A stretch of 64,000 bases of DNA from Colwellia sp. C2M11. GTDB taxonomy: Bacteria > Pseudomonadota > Gammaproteobacteria > Enterobacterales > Alteromonadaceae. The stretch spans positions 29,652 to 93,651 of the forward strand of contig NZ_JAHKQD010000028.1 in assembly GCF_018860915.1 (NCBI RefSeq), written 5' to 3'. The first letter of the stretch is position 1. The number at the start of each line of letters is the position of its first letter. Position numbers and translations under genes: made by a program. This document shows, one piece after another, positions 47,937-58,498 of this stretch. The notes beneath the pieces were generated by a model. That model saw only the letters and a list, made by a program, of their open reading frames with translations. It was not told where the DNA came from and made no database searches.

Positions 47937-48404
47937 TTAAGTTGAAATTACGGCGAAGCTGGCTTGGCTTAAGGTTTTTAAATCCTTTGGTGCAAGTGCT
48001 ATTTCTAAACCTCGTTTACCACCACTAACATACATTAACTCAAGCGTTTCAGCACTGCTATCGATGACTGTAGGTAAACGTTTTTTTTGGCCTAACGGAC
48101 TTACACCACCTAGTACATAGCCAGTTGTTGCTTCTACTCGTTTAGCGTCAGCCATTTTTACTTTTTTTACTTTTAATACTTTAGCAATTGCCTTTAAATT
48201 TAACTTTAAATTTACGGGGACTATTGCAACAGCAAGTTGATCAGTATCACAACAAACAACCAAGGTTTTAAATACTTGTTGCGCATTAAGGGATAATTTT
48301 TCTACAGCTTCCAGACCAAAGGAAGTGGCATTAACGTCATGATCATATTGCAGTACGTCAAAGGGGATTTTTTTTTGCTTTAGTTGTTGAGTTGCTGGTG
48401 TCAT
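47937..48404 (-). CDS. ybaK: YbaK/EbsC-type aminoacyl-tRNA deacylase
   Basis: The protein has 155 residues. It matches the Cys-tRNA(Pro) deacylase YbaK: FDVLQYDHD near the N-terminus, the central AIVPVNLKLNLKAIAKVLKVKKVKMA and the GYVLGGVSPLGQKKRLP motif (the GGxxPxG loop that binds the tRNA 3' end). It removes cysteine wrongly attached to tRNA(Pro) by prolyl-tRNA synthetase. Length and motifs fit the family. It is divergent from sbcDC. Confidence 0.92.
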   Translation of the reverse strand: MTPATQQLKQKKIPFDVLQYDHDVNATSFGLEAVEKLSLNAQQVFKTLVVCCDTDQLAVAIVPVNLKLNLKAIAKVLKVKKVKMADAKRVEATTGYVLGGVSPLGQKKRLPTVIDSSAETLELMYVSGGKRGLEIALAPKDLKTLSQASFAVIST

Positions 48405-48506
48405 TTTCTCAATCTATAGTTTTTATTGTTAATCATTAATGGTTTATTGTCGCCTTTCAGGTAGAATTATCAACTATTATTTTCCTCATCATTAATTTTC
48501 CTTTTT

Positions 48507-49856
48507 ATGCGCATTATTCACACATCTGATTGGCATTTAGGTCAATTTTTTTATGGTAAAAGCAGGGCTAATGAACACCAACAGTTTTTAGATTGGCTAT
48601 TAACTCAAGTTGAAGACAAGGCTGTTGATGCTATTATTGTTGCCGGTGACATTTTCGATACCGCAACACCGCCTAGTTATGCAAGGCAAATGTATTTTAA
48701 CTTTATAAGTAAGCTACAGCGATTTAATTGCCAACTTGTTGTATTAGCGGGTAATCATGACTCTGTCAGCATGTTAGCAGAATCAAAAGAGCTATTAAGC
48801 GCATTATCAACAAATGTTATCGCTAACGTCACAGATACTTCAATTTCTGCTAATTTAGCTGATCAAGTTTTTGCCATAAAAAATAAACAAGGCATCGCAC
48901 AAGCTGTTATTTGTGCTATCCCATTTATCAGACCACGTGATGTAATAAAGAGTCAAGCAGGGCAGTCAGCCACAGATAAATCTAAGCAGTTGCAACAAGC
49001 TATTGTTGAACACTATCAGCGTTTATTTGAACAAGCTCAGCTGCTCGTTGCTCAACATGAAAAAAGCGATAACGGCATTAAGTTACCTATTATTGCGACC
49101 GGACATTTAACCGCACTAGGTGTAACCACCTCAGACTCAGTACGAGATATTTATATTGGCACATTAGAAGCTTTTCCCAGCAATGCATTTCCTGCTGCCG
49201 ATTATATTGCGTTAGGGCATATTCATCGCGCTCAAAAAGTAGGTAAAACAGAGCATATTCGCTATTGTGGATCGCCAATAGCGCTTAGTTTTGATGAAGC
49301 TAAACAAAAGAAACGTGTATTACTTGTGGATTTTGATGAAAATAATCTATCGACGGTAACTGATTTAATTATTCCAACGTTTCAACCGCTAGCGATGTTA
49401 AAAACGACACTCGACACACTCAATCAAGATCTTGAAACACTTGTCTCAACATTAATTAGTGACGACAACGACAGTAAACTTTGGCTAGATATTGAATTAG
49501 CAAATACCGGGCTGCTAAGTGATTTACAGCCTAAAATTACCGCGTTAGTCAAAGACTTTCCTGTGGAAGTGTTACTTGTTAGAAGGCAGAAGCAAGTAAG
49601 GCAACGTATATTGTTAGAAAAGCAGCAAGATCACAGTACATTAAATGAATTAACGTTAGACGAGGTTTTTGACTCTCGTTTACAGCAAGAAGCTTGGCTC
49701 GATGATGGCACTATTGATTCAGAATTAATTGATACAAAGTTAATTGAAACAAAGTTAATTGAAACAAAGTTAAATAATGCAAAATTAACACGTAAAGAGC
49801 AGTTACAAACCTTGTTTAAGCAAACCGTTGCGCAAGTATTAAGTGAAGGTGAATAA
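48507..49856 (+). CDS. sbcD: Exonuclease subunit SbcD
   Basis: The protein has 449 residues. The Mre11-like phosphodiesterase motifs are in order: [25 protein letters not shown] and GHIHR. SbcD forms a complex with SbcC that processes hairpins and DNA ends. The C-terminal linker is odd: 15-bp units repeat (the Leu-Ile-Glu-Thr-Lys peptide, about residues 408-425). The stop codon overlaps the sbcC start by one base (TAATG), so the two are translationally coupled. Confidence 0.95.
   Translation: MRIIHTSDWHLGQFFYGKSRANEHQQFLDWLLTQVEDKAVDAIIVAGDIFDTATPPSYARQMYFNFISKLQRFNCQLVVLAGNHDSVSMLAESKELLSALSTNVIANVTDTSISANLADQVFAIKNKQGIAQAVICAIPFIRPRDVIKSQAGQSATDKSKQLQQAIVEHYQRLFEQAQLLVAQHEKSDNGIKLPIIATGHLTALGVTTSDSVRDIYIGTLEAFPSNAFPAADYIALGHIHRAQKVGKTEHIRYCGSPIALSFDEAKQKKRVLLVDFDENNLSTVTDLIIPTFQPLAMLKTTLDTLNQDLETLVSTLISDDNDSKLWLDIELANTGLLSDLQPKITALVKDFPVEVLLVRRQKQVRQRILLEKQQDHSTLNELTLDEVFDSRLQQEAWLDDGTIDSELIDTKLIETKLIETKLNNAKLTRKEQLQTLFKQTVAQVLSEGE
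49727..49790 (+). repeat. 15-bp tandem repeat inside the sbcD coding region
   Basis: The unit TTAATTGAAACAAAG (with variants) occurs about four times, encoding repeated LIETK peptides. The unit length is a multiple of three, so copy-number change would not shift the frame. Confidence 0.7.
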
Positions 49857-52800
49857 TGAAAATATTGCGATTACGATTTGAGAACATTAATGCGCTTAAA
49901 AATGCTTGGCAATTAGATTTTACGCAAGAGCCATTTGACTCTAATGGACTTTTTGCTATTACCGGTGCTACAGGTGCAGGTAAAACAACTATTCTCGATG
50001 CTATATGTTTAGCTTTATATCACGAAACACCACGTATTAAAGTGTCTGCGAGTCAAAATCAATTGATGACACGTTTTACCGCTAATTGCATGGCAGAAGT
50101 AGAATTTGAAGTAAAAGGTCAAGGATACCGTGCTTTTTGGAGTCAAAAACGCGCGAGAAATAAAGCGGATGGAAACTTATTAGCGCCTGTTGCTCAGTTG
50201 TCTTTGATTGATGGGACAATTATTGCTGAAAAATTAAAAGATGTTAAAGATAATATCGCCAAGATCACCGGTTTAGATTTTTCAAGATTTAGAAAGTCGA
50301 TGATGTTATCTCAAGGGGAGTTTGCTGCCTTTTTAAACGCAGCGCCTAATGATAGAGCACAACTGTTAGAACAGCTAACTGGCACACAAATTTATGGTGA
50401 TATTTCAAAACAAGTTTTTACTAATCATAAAGCGGCTGAAAAATCATTACAGTTAATGCAGGCTAAATCTCAAGGAGTCACGTTATTAACAACACAAGAG
50501 TTAAGTGATTTACAAGCACAAGAGCTTGAAATAGAAAAACAAAGTAATGAAATTATACTTGAACAATCAGTCTATTCATCGTTAAAAAATGTTGTATTAA
50601 TTAATGAAGCTCATCAAAAAAAATCTATTCAAATAAACGATTTAATAATACAAAGTAAAAGTGTGCAGGAACAAGCCAGTTTAGGAAGAGCAACCCTTGA
50701 TGAGTGTTTACTAGCACAAGAAAAAGAAGAAGTTGAACATAAGCTTATTGAAAATAAACTGATTGAACGAATATTACCGTTAGACAGTGAAATAGCCAAT
50801 ATAAACACGCAATTATCACAAGTTTTAGAGCAAGAAAGCAAACAAACGCAAGAGTTAAGTCAGTTAACATTAAACCAACAACAAACCCAAAGTAAAAAAA
50901 AGCAATTACGTGCAGCTATTGATGAATTACAAAGCTATACCAGTGAACATCAACCCCTTCTTCAAGTAAAAGAAAAACTGCCTTTATGGTCAAATCAAGT
51001 TAGTCAGCTGACTCAAATACAAGTTCATATTGATAATAAAACACAAGACTTAATCGCAATACAAAATAAGCATCAACAACTTGTTAACGAACAGAATAAA
51101 CAACAAACGTTATTAAGTGATAGCACATTAAAAAATAGGCAATTACAGAGCCAACAAGTAGATCTTGATAAGAATAAACAACAATTAGTGACTCAAAACA
51201 TAGCTGTATTAGATACGGCTGAATTAGCAGGAGAGTCACTAACTTCTGATAGTTTAAATGCTAAAATCAACCAGTGGCAACAGCAACAAAACTCTTATAG
51301 CCAAGCTTTTCAGTTGGCTAACCGTTATCAGATGCTTTTTCAGGAAAAAGCACAACTTAGCAATCAAAAACAATTAGCAATGCCCAAATTGGCTGAGTTG
51401 AAATCACAATTAATTGATTTACGGAAACAATTTACTCAGTTAAAACAGCAAAAAACTGATGTTGAAACCTTAATTGCTCAACAACAAACCATTATGGCAT
51501 TAAGCGAACATCGGGATAAATTACAGCCTGAACAGCCTTGTCCATTGTGTGGCTCGAATGAGCATCCTGCAATAACTGAATATCAAGCGATTAGTATTGA
51601 TACACAACAAATGCGTTTACAGTCTATTAATGGTGAACTCAGCCAGTTAGAAGAGCAAGGCAAATCACTAGCGCAGCAAGAAACTCAGCTTAATGTTGAG
51701 CTGAAAACCAAGGACGATCGTGGTCAAATGATTAAAGCAGAAGAAGCTGAGTTACTCGCTGCTTTTACTCGTTTGAATTTACCTCCTTTATTGTTAACTA
51801 ATAACCAGCTTGAGTTATCAGATATCACATTAATTGAACAAGCATTAACAAAAATAAATAATGAACTGGAGCTTTTGCAACAATTTCAACGAAACTTTAA
51901 TCATTACGTACAACAACAAATCAATATTGAGCAGCAACAATCTCAAGTCAGTCAAATATTGTTACAAGGACAACATCAAGCAGCACTTATTGCAGAAAAA
52001 ATTAACCATAATAACCATGACAACAACGAACAAAATAAAGCGATAGAACAATTACAATCTGATCAAAGCTTTATGTACAAAAATTTATTTGCTGATATTC
52101 AATCAATGCAATTGCATCAATTTTCATCACATTTACATGATCGCTTAAATAAAGAGAGCAATGAAGGTTTGAGTGACAATACAGCCGAGCAATTAAATGA
52201 TGTTATAGATGCAAATTCAAATGAAAATACTAATCTACATCTTTGCCTTAATTCGGGGATTTGGTTAGAAGAGCTAAAACAACAAGTCATGTTATTTGAA
52301 CAAAAAATTGCAGAGCAAGAAACGCTTTCTAAGCAGTTATCTTCAGTTGAACAAGCAGATATATTAATCTCTGAACAAGTGCACCAAGCGGAAAGCCGTT
52401 TAATTCGTTTCAAACAACAGACAACAGAATTTAAACAGCAATTAATGAGCAAAAAAGAGTTACGCGTAACTGAGTTTTTTGCGTTGGGCTATATTGATGA
52501 GCAATCACAATCGTCTGAATTTATTAGAAATAAAATATCAGAAGAAGAAAAAATAACAAAAAATAGATTAATAACACTAAATAAAGAACAACAAGCCATT
52601 GAAGCTCGTTTACAACAGCTTTTAGGTCAAAAAGAAAGCGTAAATCAGCAATTATTAGAGCATGGCAACGCTAAAGTCGAGGCAGAAAAATTACTGGTTG
52701 CTAGCACGAAAAACAGTCAGATGAATGTAGATAAATTATTACTGTTATCCTTATCAGAAATTGAAGTTGAACTGGTAAACCTTAATGAAAAATTAAAACA

Positions 52801-53440
52801 ACAGCAGTTGCATTTAGGGCAAATTCAACAAGCCATTAATCACGATAAAGAAAATAAAATTAAGCAACAACGTTTACTGGCTCAAATTGAAACTGAGCAA
52901 ATTGCAGTAGATGAACTCGGCTATTTAAATGGTTTAATTGGCTCTGCTGATGGCGCTAAATTTAGAAAGTTTGCTCAGGGTCTTACGCTCAATCATCTGG
53001 TTTACTTAGCAAATGAACAATTGAATAAACTTGATGGTCGGTACCAGTTACAGTGTCAGCAAAGTGACACCTTAAGTTTAGAAGTATTGGATACCTGGCA
53101 AGGTGATAGTCTTCGTGACACTAAAACGCTATCGGGTGGTGAAAGCTTTTTAGTTAGTTTAGCGTTAGCGTTAGCCTTGTCAGATTTGGTTAGTAATAAA
53201 ACCAGTATTGATTCTTTATTCTTAGATGAAGGTTTTGGCACATTAGATAATGATACGTTAGAAATAGCGTTGGTTGCGTTAGATAACCTTAATGCAAGCG
53301 GTAAAATGATTGGCATTATTAGTCATGTTGAAGCATTGAAAGATAGAATTGATGTACAAATTAAGGTTGAAAAACAAAGTGGTTTAGGTATTAGTTCACT
53401 TGATAAACGTTTTTCATTTACACCTGACATAACGGGTTAA
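49856..53440 (+). CDS. sbcC: Exonuclease subunit SbcC (SMC/Rad50-like ATPase)
   Basis: The protein has 1194 residues. Walker A (GATGAGKTT, about 37-45) is at the N-terminus. Two long coiled coils flank the zinc hook [10 protein letters not shown] near residue 560, and the ABC signature ([15 protein letters not shown]) and Walker B ([13 protein letters not shown], about 1120) are at the C-terminus. With SbcD it forms the Rad50/Mre11-like nuclease that opens DNA hairpins and trims ends, which is relevant next to a region rich in hairpin attC sites. The coiled coils are longer than in E. coli SbcC (1048 residues) and rich in Gln. Confidence 0.95.
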   Translation: MKILRLRFENINALKNAWQLDFTQEPFDSNGLFAITGATGAGKTTILDAICLALYHETPRIKVSASQNQLMTRFTANCMAEVEFEVKGQGYRAFWSQKRARNKADGNLLAPVAQLSLIDGTIIAEKLKDVKDNIAKITGLDFSRFRKSMMLSQGEFAAFLNAAPNDRAQLLEQLTGTQIYGDISKQVFTNHKAAEKSLQLMQAKSQGVTLLTTQELSDLQAQELEIEKQSNEIILEQSVYSSLKNVVLINEAHQKKSIQINDLIIQSKSVQEQASLGRATLDECLLAQEKEEVEHKLIENKLIERILPLDSEIANINTQLSQVLEQESKQTQELSQLTLNQQQTQSKKKQLRAAIDELQSYTSEHQPLLQVKEKLPLWSNQVSQLTQIQVHIDNKTQDLIAIQNKHQQLVNEQNKQQTLLSDSTLKNRQLQSQQVDLDKNKQQLVTQNIAVLDTAELAGESLTSDSLNAKINQWQQQQNSYSQAFQLANRYQMLFQEKAQLSNQKQLAMPKLAELKSQLIDLRKQFTQLKQQKTDVETLIAQQQTIMALSEHRDKLQPEQPCPLCGSNEHPAITEYQAISIDTQQMRLQSINGELSQLEEQGKSLAQQETQLNVELKTKDDRGQMIKAEEAELLAAFTRLNLPPLLLTNNQLELSDITLIEQALTKINNELELLQQFQRNFNHYVQQQINIEQQQSQVSQILLQGQHQAALIAEKINHNNHDNNEQNKAIEQLQSDQSFMYKNLFADIQSMQLHQFSSHLHDRLNKESNEGLSDNTAEQLNDVIDANSNENTNLHLCLNSGIWLEELKQQVMLFEQKIAEQETLSKQLSSVEQADILISEQVHQAESRLIRFKQQTTEFKQQLMSKKELRVTEFFALGYIDEQSQSSEFIRNKISEEEKITKNRLITLNKEQQAIEARLQQLLGQKESVNQQLLEHGNAKVEAEKLLVASTKNSQMNVDKLLLLSLSEIEVELVNLNEKLKQQQLHLGQIQQAINHDKENKIKQQRLLAQIETEQIAVDELGYLNGLIGSADGAKFRKFAQGLTLNHLVYLANEQLNKLDGRYQLQCQQSDTLSLEVLDTWQGDSLRDTKTLSGGESFLVSLALALALSDLVSNKTSIDSLFLDEGFGTLDNDTLEIALVALDNLNASGKMIGIISHVEALKDRIDVQIKVEKQSGLGISSLDKRFSFTPDITG

Positions 53441-53544
53441 CAACCTGGCTTGAATTAACAAAATTAATATGTGTTAAAGCCAGTTAAAGCTAGCGTTGCT
53501 TAGTAAATTGTCTCTATTATATATACCTTAAAGGAACATCAGTC

Positions 53545-54471
53545 TTGTCTATTTCAGATCTGTTTACATCAGAATACACTTGGATTTATTTCACGTTACT
53601 TGCTGCTACTATGCAAGCAATTCGAACTGCTGGTCAAAAACAATTATCCGGTAAACTAAACTCTATGGCTACCACGGCAGTGCGTTATGTTTACGCGCTA
53701 CCATTTGCTTGGGCATATGTCTGGTGGATGTTAGATTTTAGAGAGGTTTCAGTACCAACGCTCAATAATGATTTTCTATTTTATGCTTTAATTGCCTGTG
53801 TAAGCCAGATCATTGGTACTGCTTGTTTAGTTGCTGCTTTTCGATACAAAAACTTTGCTGTTGCAACAAGTCTTGCCAAAACGGAAGCGATACAAGTGGC
53901 TATGGTTGGCGCATTATTATTTGCTGCGCCATTAAGTCTCATGGGGTGGTTTAGTGTTATTGTTGGTGTTATTGGGGTTTTATTTGTCTCGAAGGTTAAA
54001 TTTAGACCACGTGATTTCTTAACGGGCTCTGATGCTAAAATGGGCTTGTTTTATGGACTTTCGGCAGGGTTAGGATTAGCCATTACAACATTACTAATTC
54101 GAGAGTCTAGTTTAGCTCTTAATATTGATTTATTGGTGAGTGCAGCAATTACCTTGGTATTTATGATCACGGTTCAATCAATTATTTCTGTTATTTATGT
54201 TTATTTACAAGATAAAACACAGCTAAAGTTAATGTTAGCTCATTGGCGTTTATGCTTATTTGTCGGTATAACAAGTGTACTTGGTTCTATTGGTTGGTTT
54301 ACCGGGGCAAGTCTGCAAAATGCAGCTTATGTCAAAGCATTAGGTCAAGTAGAGTTTTTTATCACACTGGCATTAACTTACCGTTTATTTAAAGAGAAAA
54401 TCACTACAATTGAATATATAGGGATGTTGTTGATCATTGTTAGTGTTGTTATTTTACTGCTATGGGCTTAA
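53545..54471 (+). CDS. EamA family (DMT superfamily) transporter
   Basis: 308 residues from TTG 53545, which has AAGGAA nine bases upstream; the next Met would cut into the first membrane segment, so the TTG is preferred. Ten membrane helices in two EamA repeats are expected. The pattern (RTAGQKQL, LVAAFRYKNFAVATSLAKTEAIQVA, ALGQVEFFITLALTYRLFKEKIT) is that of drug/metabolite transporters. The substrate is not known. Confidence 0.87.
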   Translation: MSISDLFTSEYTWIYFTLLAATMQAIRTAGQKQLSGKLNSMATTAVRYVYALPFAWAYVWWMLDFREVSVPTLNNDFLFYALIACVSQIIGTACLVAAFRYKNFAVATSLAKTEAIQVAMVGALLFAAPLSLMGWFSVIVGVIGVLFVSKVKFRPRDFLTGSDAKMGLFYGLSAGLGLAITTLLIRESSLALNIDLLVSAAITLVFMITVQSIISVIYVYLQDKTQLKLMLAHWRLCLFVGITSVLGSIGWFTGASLQNAAYVKALGQVEFFITLALTYRLFKEKITTIEYIGMLLIIVSVVILLLWA

Positions 54472-54631
54472 ATTGAGATAAAATACTGACTCTTAATTTA
54501 TAGTGTTTAATGCTAAAATAAGCGCCAATACTTCGTATGAACGTTTAATTAACATTTATCCTGTACTTATCTAGTATAATACGAAGCCGAAATAGCACCA
54601 AATTCATTTATAAACCGTTAAAGAGAATTAC

Positions 54632-55126
54632 ATGAAAATTACAGATAAAACCGTTGTTCAGTTCCATTATGTTCTAAAAAATGAAGCAGGAGAAGAAATA
54701 GAATCTTCTCATGGTAGTGATCCTCTTGCCTACCTACACGGAGCAAATAATACTTTAGCGGGCTTAGAAAAAGCGTTAACTGACAAAGAAGCTGGCGATA
54801 AATTCAGCGTAACTTTACAACCTGAAGAAGCTTATGGCGAACGTCAAGAAGACTTGATTCAACGTGTACCAGTAAAACATTTACAAGGTTTACCAAGCAA
54901 AAATGCTAAATGGAAAGCGGGCATGATTGCAGTTGTTCATACTGAGCAAGGTCAACGTCAAGTGACGGTATTAAAAGCAGGGAAGTTTATGATCACTGTA
55001 GACATTAACCCACCATTAGCTGGAAAGGTCATAACATTTGATATAGACGTTGTTGATGTTCGCGCGGCAACCGATGAAGAAGTACAACATGGCCATGCAC
55101 ACGGTGTAGGTGGTCATCACCATTAG
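54632..55126 (+). CDS. slyD: FKBP-type peptidyl-prolyl cis-trans isomerase SlyD
   Basis: The protein has 164 residues. It starts with the FKBP core (TDKTVVQFHYVLKNEAGEEIESS), has the inserted-in-flap chaperone domain (EEAYGERQEDLIQRVP to VDINPPLAGKVITFDI) and ends in a short His-rich tail (HGHAHGVGGHHH) for metal binding. SlyD folds proteins and delivers nickel to hydrogenase in E. coli; here the tail is shorter than the Cys/His-rich E. coli tail. AAAGAG precedes ATG. It has its own terminator. Confidence 0.94.
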   Translation: MKITDKTVVQFHYVLKNEAGEEIESSHGSDPLAYLHGANNTLAGLEKALTDKEAGDKFSVTLQPEEAYGERQEDLIQRVPVKHLQGLPSKNAKWKAGMIAVVHTEQGQRQVTVLKAGKFMITVDINPPLAGKVITFDIDVVDVRAATDEEVQHGHAHGVGGHHH

Positions 55127-55162
55127 AACACACCGGCCAACTTTGTCTTCTTGACGAAAACT

Positions 55163-55197
55163 ATATAGCTGCTAAGGTATTGGTAGCTATATTTTTA
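55163..55197 (+). terminator. Rho-independent terminator after slyD
   Basis: ATATAGCT (55163-55170) pairs with AGCTATAT (55185-55192), followed by TTTTAT. Confidence 0.65.
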
Positions 55198-55214
55198 TGC
55201 TTTTATAATTTTTT

Positions 55215-55260
55215 AGTTTAACTATTTTTCAGTTTAACTATTTTTCAGTTTAATTATTTA
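55215..55260. repeat. 16-bp tandem repeat in the slyD-amidohydrolase gap
   Basis: AGTTTAACTATTTTTC occurs twice perfectly, then a third degenerate copy. It is directly upstream of the amidohydrolase promoter or leader region. Confidence 0.65.
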
Positions 55261-55287
55261 AGCAACCAACTTAGAGTAATACCAGTC

Positions 55288-56616
55288 ATGACTACAACTA
55301 CCACCACAGCACAAACTACTCGCGTTCTTAACACCTTAAAACACACCTTACTTTCACTATCGATAATTTCCTCTTTCAACCTATTGGCACAAACACAGGT
55401 GATCCATGCGGGTACTTTATTACCCGTTGCCGGTAAAGGTACGTTATCTAAACAAACCTTGGTGATTACCGATGGAAAAATTACTGAGATTAAAAAAGGC
55501 TTCGTTAACCCCTATGATATCAATAGAGACGCTCAGTTAATTGATTTATCATCAAGTTTTGTTATGGCGGGTTTAATGGATATGCACGTGCATTTACAAG
55601 GAGAATTAGGACCTAAAAATGACAGTCAATCTCTACGTATGTCTGATTCCGATGCCTTAATGCAAAGTATTTCTAATGCTAAAAAAACCTTAATGGCAGG
55701 TTTTACTACGGTTAGAGATTTAGGCGCAAGTGCAGAGCAAATTTTTGCACTACGTGATGGAATTGCTAAAGGTTGGGTTGATGGTCCTAGAATCGTTGCC
55801 TCAGGATCATCTGTTTCAGTCACCGGTGGACATGGTGACGTCGACGGATTAAGTCCTGATATTCTCGCTATGCGAACCAGTAAAACTATTTGTGACGGGC
55901 CTTTCGACTGTCGAAGAGCAACACGTCACGCTATTAAATATGGCGCAGATGTGATTAAAATCACCTCAACGGGTGGGGTTTTGTCAGATACCAATACAGG
56001 TACTGGCCAACAAATGTCAGATGATGAATTAAAAGAAGTGGTTAACGCCGCACATGCACTTGGCAGAAAAGTAGCCAGTCACGCACATGCAGCAGAAGGT
56101 ATAAACGCCGCACTTCGCGCCGGTGTCGACAGTATTGAACACGGTAGCTATGCAAATAAAGAAAGCGTCAAGCTGTTTAAGAAATCTGGCGCTTATTTAG
56201 TACCAACCTTATTAGCGGGTAATACGGTTGTTGAAATGGCTAAACATAGTAACTTTATGTCTGAAGCAATTAAGTTAAAAGCGATTCGCGTTGGCTCTGA
56301 TATGACAGAGACCTTTAAAAAAGCATATAAAGCGGGTGTTAAAATCGCGTATGGAACAGACAGTGGTGTTTCTCATCATGGCGATAATGGCAAAGAAGCT
56401 GTGCTAATGGCACAAGCGGGGATGAAAAACAGTGACGTATTAAAATCCGCTACTGTTAATGCCGCCGATTTAATTGGTATGTCTGCAAGTTTAGGGACAT
56501 TAGCGCCAGGAAAAATAGCCGATATCATTGCGTTTGATGATAATCCGCTAAAAGATATTAAAGCATTGTTAGATGTCGATTTTGTAATGAAAGGTGGCAA
56601 AGTCATTAAAAACTAA
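55288..56616 (+). CDS. Exported amidohydrolase (imidazolonepropionase-like/Xaa-Pro dipeptidase type)
   Basis: The protein has 442 residues. A signal peptide (about residues 1-35; Thr-rich start, LLAQTQ at the end) is followed by the metallo-dependent hydrolase domain: DMHVHLQGE (HxH), ADVIKITSTGG with the bridging Lys, ASHAHAAEG, DSIEHGS and GTDSGVSHHG. It belongs to the amidohydrolase group annotated as imidazolonepropionase-like or prolidase-like, with a two-metal site, and acts in the periplasm. Dipeptide hydrolysis is the most common activity. It is monocistronic. Confidence 0.88.
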   Translation: MTTTTTTAQTTRVLNTLKHTLLSLSIISSFNLLAQTQVIHAGTLLPVAGKGTLSKQTLVITDGKITEIKKGFVNPYDINRDAQLIDLSSSFVMAGLMDMHVHLQGELGPKNDSQSLRMSDSDALMQSISNAKKTLMAGFTTVRDLGASAEQIFALRDGIAKGWVDGPRIVASGSSVSVTGGHGDVDGLSPDILAMRTSKTICDGPFDCRRATRHAIKYGADVIKITSTGGVLSDTNTGTGQQMSDDELKEVVNAAHALGRKVASHAHAAEGINAALRAGVDSIEHGSYANKESVKLFKKSGAYLVPTLLAGNTVVEMAKHSNFMSEAIKLKAIRVGSDMTETFKKAYKAGVKIAYGTDSGVSHHGDNGKEAVLMAQAGMKNSDVLKSATVNAADLIGMSASLGTLAPGKIADIIAFDDNPLKDIKALLDVDFVMKGGKVIKN

Positions 56617-56655
56617 TTTTTAATGACGGTTGTTATTTTTAGTCTTTTAAATGAG

Positions 56656-56881
56656 CTGCTACTTTGCTACATACTTGCGTCATTCCGTAAGTCACTTTAT
56701 ACGGAATCTCTATCATTTTTCTCGTCTTGTTTGAGCTGGATATCAAGTTCAAGAAGACGAGAATAGCTTAATTGATTCAGGTTAGTTCAGGTGATTTCGT
56801 CATTGGCCTGCTACTTTGCTACATAGTTGCGTCATTCCGTAAGTCGCTTTATACGGAATATCTATCGTTTTTCTCATCATG
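56656..56881. repeat. Two direct copies of a 74-bp hairpin-containing intergenic repeat
   Basis: Units at 56656-56729 and 56808-56881 are nearly identical (start CTGCTACTTTGCTACATA). Each has the palindrome ATTCCGTA...TACGGAAT (56682-56707 in unit 1). They fill the 321-bp gap between convergent genes. They resemble dispersed intergenic repeats of Colwellia-like genomes (from memory), not attC sites. Confidence 0.75.
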
Positions 56882-56937
56882 CTATGACTTGTGCCTTAAA
56901 GTCACGCTGAAATAAAAAGTTAAGCGGTTGCAAAGTT

Positions 56938-57297
56938 TTATACGTATTTTTCAATACTGATAATAGCCTGACTGTAATCACTTAGTGCATACTCAGCGCA
57001 GTTATCCTCGTCACGCCAGTCAACACCAATCACCATTGGATCGTTAGATAAATCTTCTACCCAAAATTCTAACCAATCAGCAACTGTAATGGGTGCAACT
57101 ACATAATCAGCCCATTCATCAGCAATATGTACGCTTGCTAATTCAGTTGTTGACCATAAAGGCATTACGTCATGCTCTTCAAAATTTACAGAATCAAGAA
57201 TAACCCACTCTTGTGATTTAGGTTCTTGTAATCCGTAAAATGTTTGAGTGGTTTCAACGTGTTTAATAAATTGGTTTAGCGGCTCTGGTAATGACAT
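56938..57297 (-). CDS. DUF2750 family protein
   Basis: The protein has 119 residues. It matches DUF2750: a QEWVILDS strand, VMPLWSTTELA and the WADYVVAPITVADWLEFWVEDL segment, and an acidic C-terminus (VDWRDEDNCAEYA). It is a small cytoplasmic protein of unknown function, found scattered among gammaproteobacteria. It is the last gene before the cassette array and shows no attC of its own, so it is taken as outside the array. Confidence 0.82.
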   Translation of the reverse strand: MSLPEPLNQFIKHVETTQTFYGLQEPKSQEWVILDSVNFEEHDVMPLWSTTELASVHIADEWADYVVAPITVADWLEFWVEDLSNDPMVIGVDWRDEDNCAEYALSDYSQAIISIEKYV

Positions 57298-57375
57298 GGT
57301 TTAAGTATCTTTAAATCAAAAAAGGGATGTTAACATAGGCTGTGTTAAACCCTTAACTAATTTTCAAATACAAAG

Positions 57376-57398
57376 AAGCCAGCTATATTAGCTGGCTT
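57376..57398. terminator. Strong hairpin at the left side of the cassette array
   Basis: A perfect 10-bp stem, AAGCCAGCTA/TAGCTGGCTT, with a 3-base loop. T-tracts are short on both sides. It could end transcription coming out of the array. The remaining ~300 bp up to the first attC hold no gene I can recognise. Confidence 0.5.
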
Positions 57399-57700
57399 TG
57401 ATTTAACAACTGCTTTTAATTCAAGCTTTTTGATTTAAGTGATTAACCAGTAATTAATCAGGACATTCGTTTATAAAGTATCTCAAAATAAAAAATAACA
57501 CAGGTTAAATAGAACTTTGAGCGACTGTCTTCGTTAAAATTTTTAAGAAAAGGGATAATGGCATTAGCGTTCGAATAAAAGGAAAGATGAAATCTATGAA
57601 TAAGTAGCCAAATTAACGAACAAAAACACTCGTTCTTTGGAACAGTGTGCCTTGTATTTACATATCAGGCTATTTACTATATAAAGCTAGCTTCGAGCTT

Positions 57701-57755
57701 ATCCAACACCCGAATAAAGTGTCGGCTTCGCGACACCTATTCTTATTTGTTATGT
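57701..57755 (-). other. attC site A (distal end of the cassette array)
   Basis: The site is 55 bp, bounded by ATCCAAC and GTTATGT, with a hairpin core GTGTCG-GCTTCG-CGACAC. It is 51/55 identical to attC E at 62027. It marks the distal end of the array. Confidence 0.75.
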
Positions 57756-57760
57756 TTTCC

Positions 57761-58417
57761 TTAACCCAATATTTCCAATAGCTTAAGGTAATTTTCATCA
57801 CCTATATTATTGGGGCTCAAAGTTGGGTTTCTTGGGTTTCTTAATAAGAAGGCATTTTGATAAGTATCTAGTTCTGGCACGAGCTCTACCCATAGTTTTT
57901 TACTTCTCATGATTACAATAGGATAACCTTTTTTTATGTGTTCTTTTAAAGTATGAGCAATGAAACGTTGGGTATGTAATTGTTTAGGGTTTCTTTTAAA
58001 CCTAACAGAATGATAAGGAGTTAGCTGTAAACAACATATATTATTAGCTACATTTTTAAGATTTAAATCTTGAATAATCCATTTTAGCTTCTTGTGCCAC
58101 CAATCAGTTCCAGGACAATCCAATTTAGGATTTAGATAATAAAAAGGATAATCTAACTCTGTTTGATTAATATTTTTCCAATGATGTTCAATATAATTTG
58201 TATTTTTATGTACATCAAAATCACTATCACTAAGCCCTGGATTTAATGCTAGCAACATTAATTTTGAATTAAGAGAGCCAATATACGGATCTGGAAGAAG
58301 TACATCACTGTATTGAAAGTCAGTTTTAGCTTTTGAATTAAACTGGTTAATTAAATCCAGATCTTCATTGTGGACAGTGCTATTTTCAAATTTATAATTC
58401 AACCACGGGTTTAACAT
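57761..58417 (-). CDS. Cassette gene 1: possible uracil-DNA-glycosylase-fold protein
   Basis: The protein has 218 residues. I do not recognise it with certainty. LLALNPGLSDSDF near residue 55 and LRNPRNPTLSPNN near the C-terminus resemble the two active-site motifs of the uracil-DNA-glycosylase superfamily, and CLQLTPYHS could be the middle strand. No membrane segments. The cassette starts with GTTATGT and ends with ACATAAC (58440-58446), exact reverse complements of each other, as expected for a circularised integron cassette. The stop is 12 bp from the core G. A role in DNA repair or defence is speculative. Confidence 0.7.
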   Translation of the reverse strand: MLNPWLNYKFENSTVHNEDLDLINQFNSKAKTDFQYSDVLLPDPYIGSLNSKLMLLALNPGLSDSDFDVHKNTNYIEHHWKNINQTELDYPFYYLNPKLDCPGTDWWHKKLKWIIQDLNLKNVANNICCLQLTPYHSVRFKRNPKQLHTQRFIAHTLKEHIKKGYPIVIMRSKKLWVELVPELDTYQNAFLLRNPRNPTLSPNNIGDENYLKLLEILG

Positions 58418-58446
58418 TGAAACTCCATTTTATAAGAAAACATAAC

Positions 58447-58480
58447 GAACTTGTAGAATAACTCATTTTGACTTAATTAG
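58447..58480 (+). mobile_element. Truncated copy of the attC-associated MITE
   Basis: GAACTTGTAGAATAACTC matches the left end of the full copies, then TTTTGACT-TTAG matches their right part with ~90 bp lost between. The copy stops where the REP begins. Confidence 0.6.
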
Positions 58481-58498
58481 GCCACCCATAATAACGTG
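58477..58498 (+). repeat. Solo REP-like sequence
   Basis: TTAGGCCACCCATAATAACG plus TG is identical to the left end of the tyrosine-transposase unit at 60658-60679. Confidence 0.7.

Noticed and set aside
52117..52452. 111-codon minus-strand frame inside sbcC
   Set aside because: Shadow of the Gln-rich coiled coil; Cys/Ser-rich composition is an antisense artefact.
56656..56881. The two 74-bp repeats considered as attC sites
   Set aside because: No RYYYAAC/GTTRRRY ends and no cassette between them; a simple 8-bp palindrome instead.
56938..57297. DUF2750 gene considered as a further cassette
   Set aside because: No attC at its 3' end and no core 7-mers around it.
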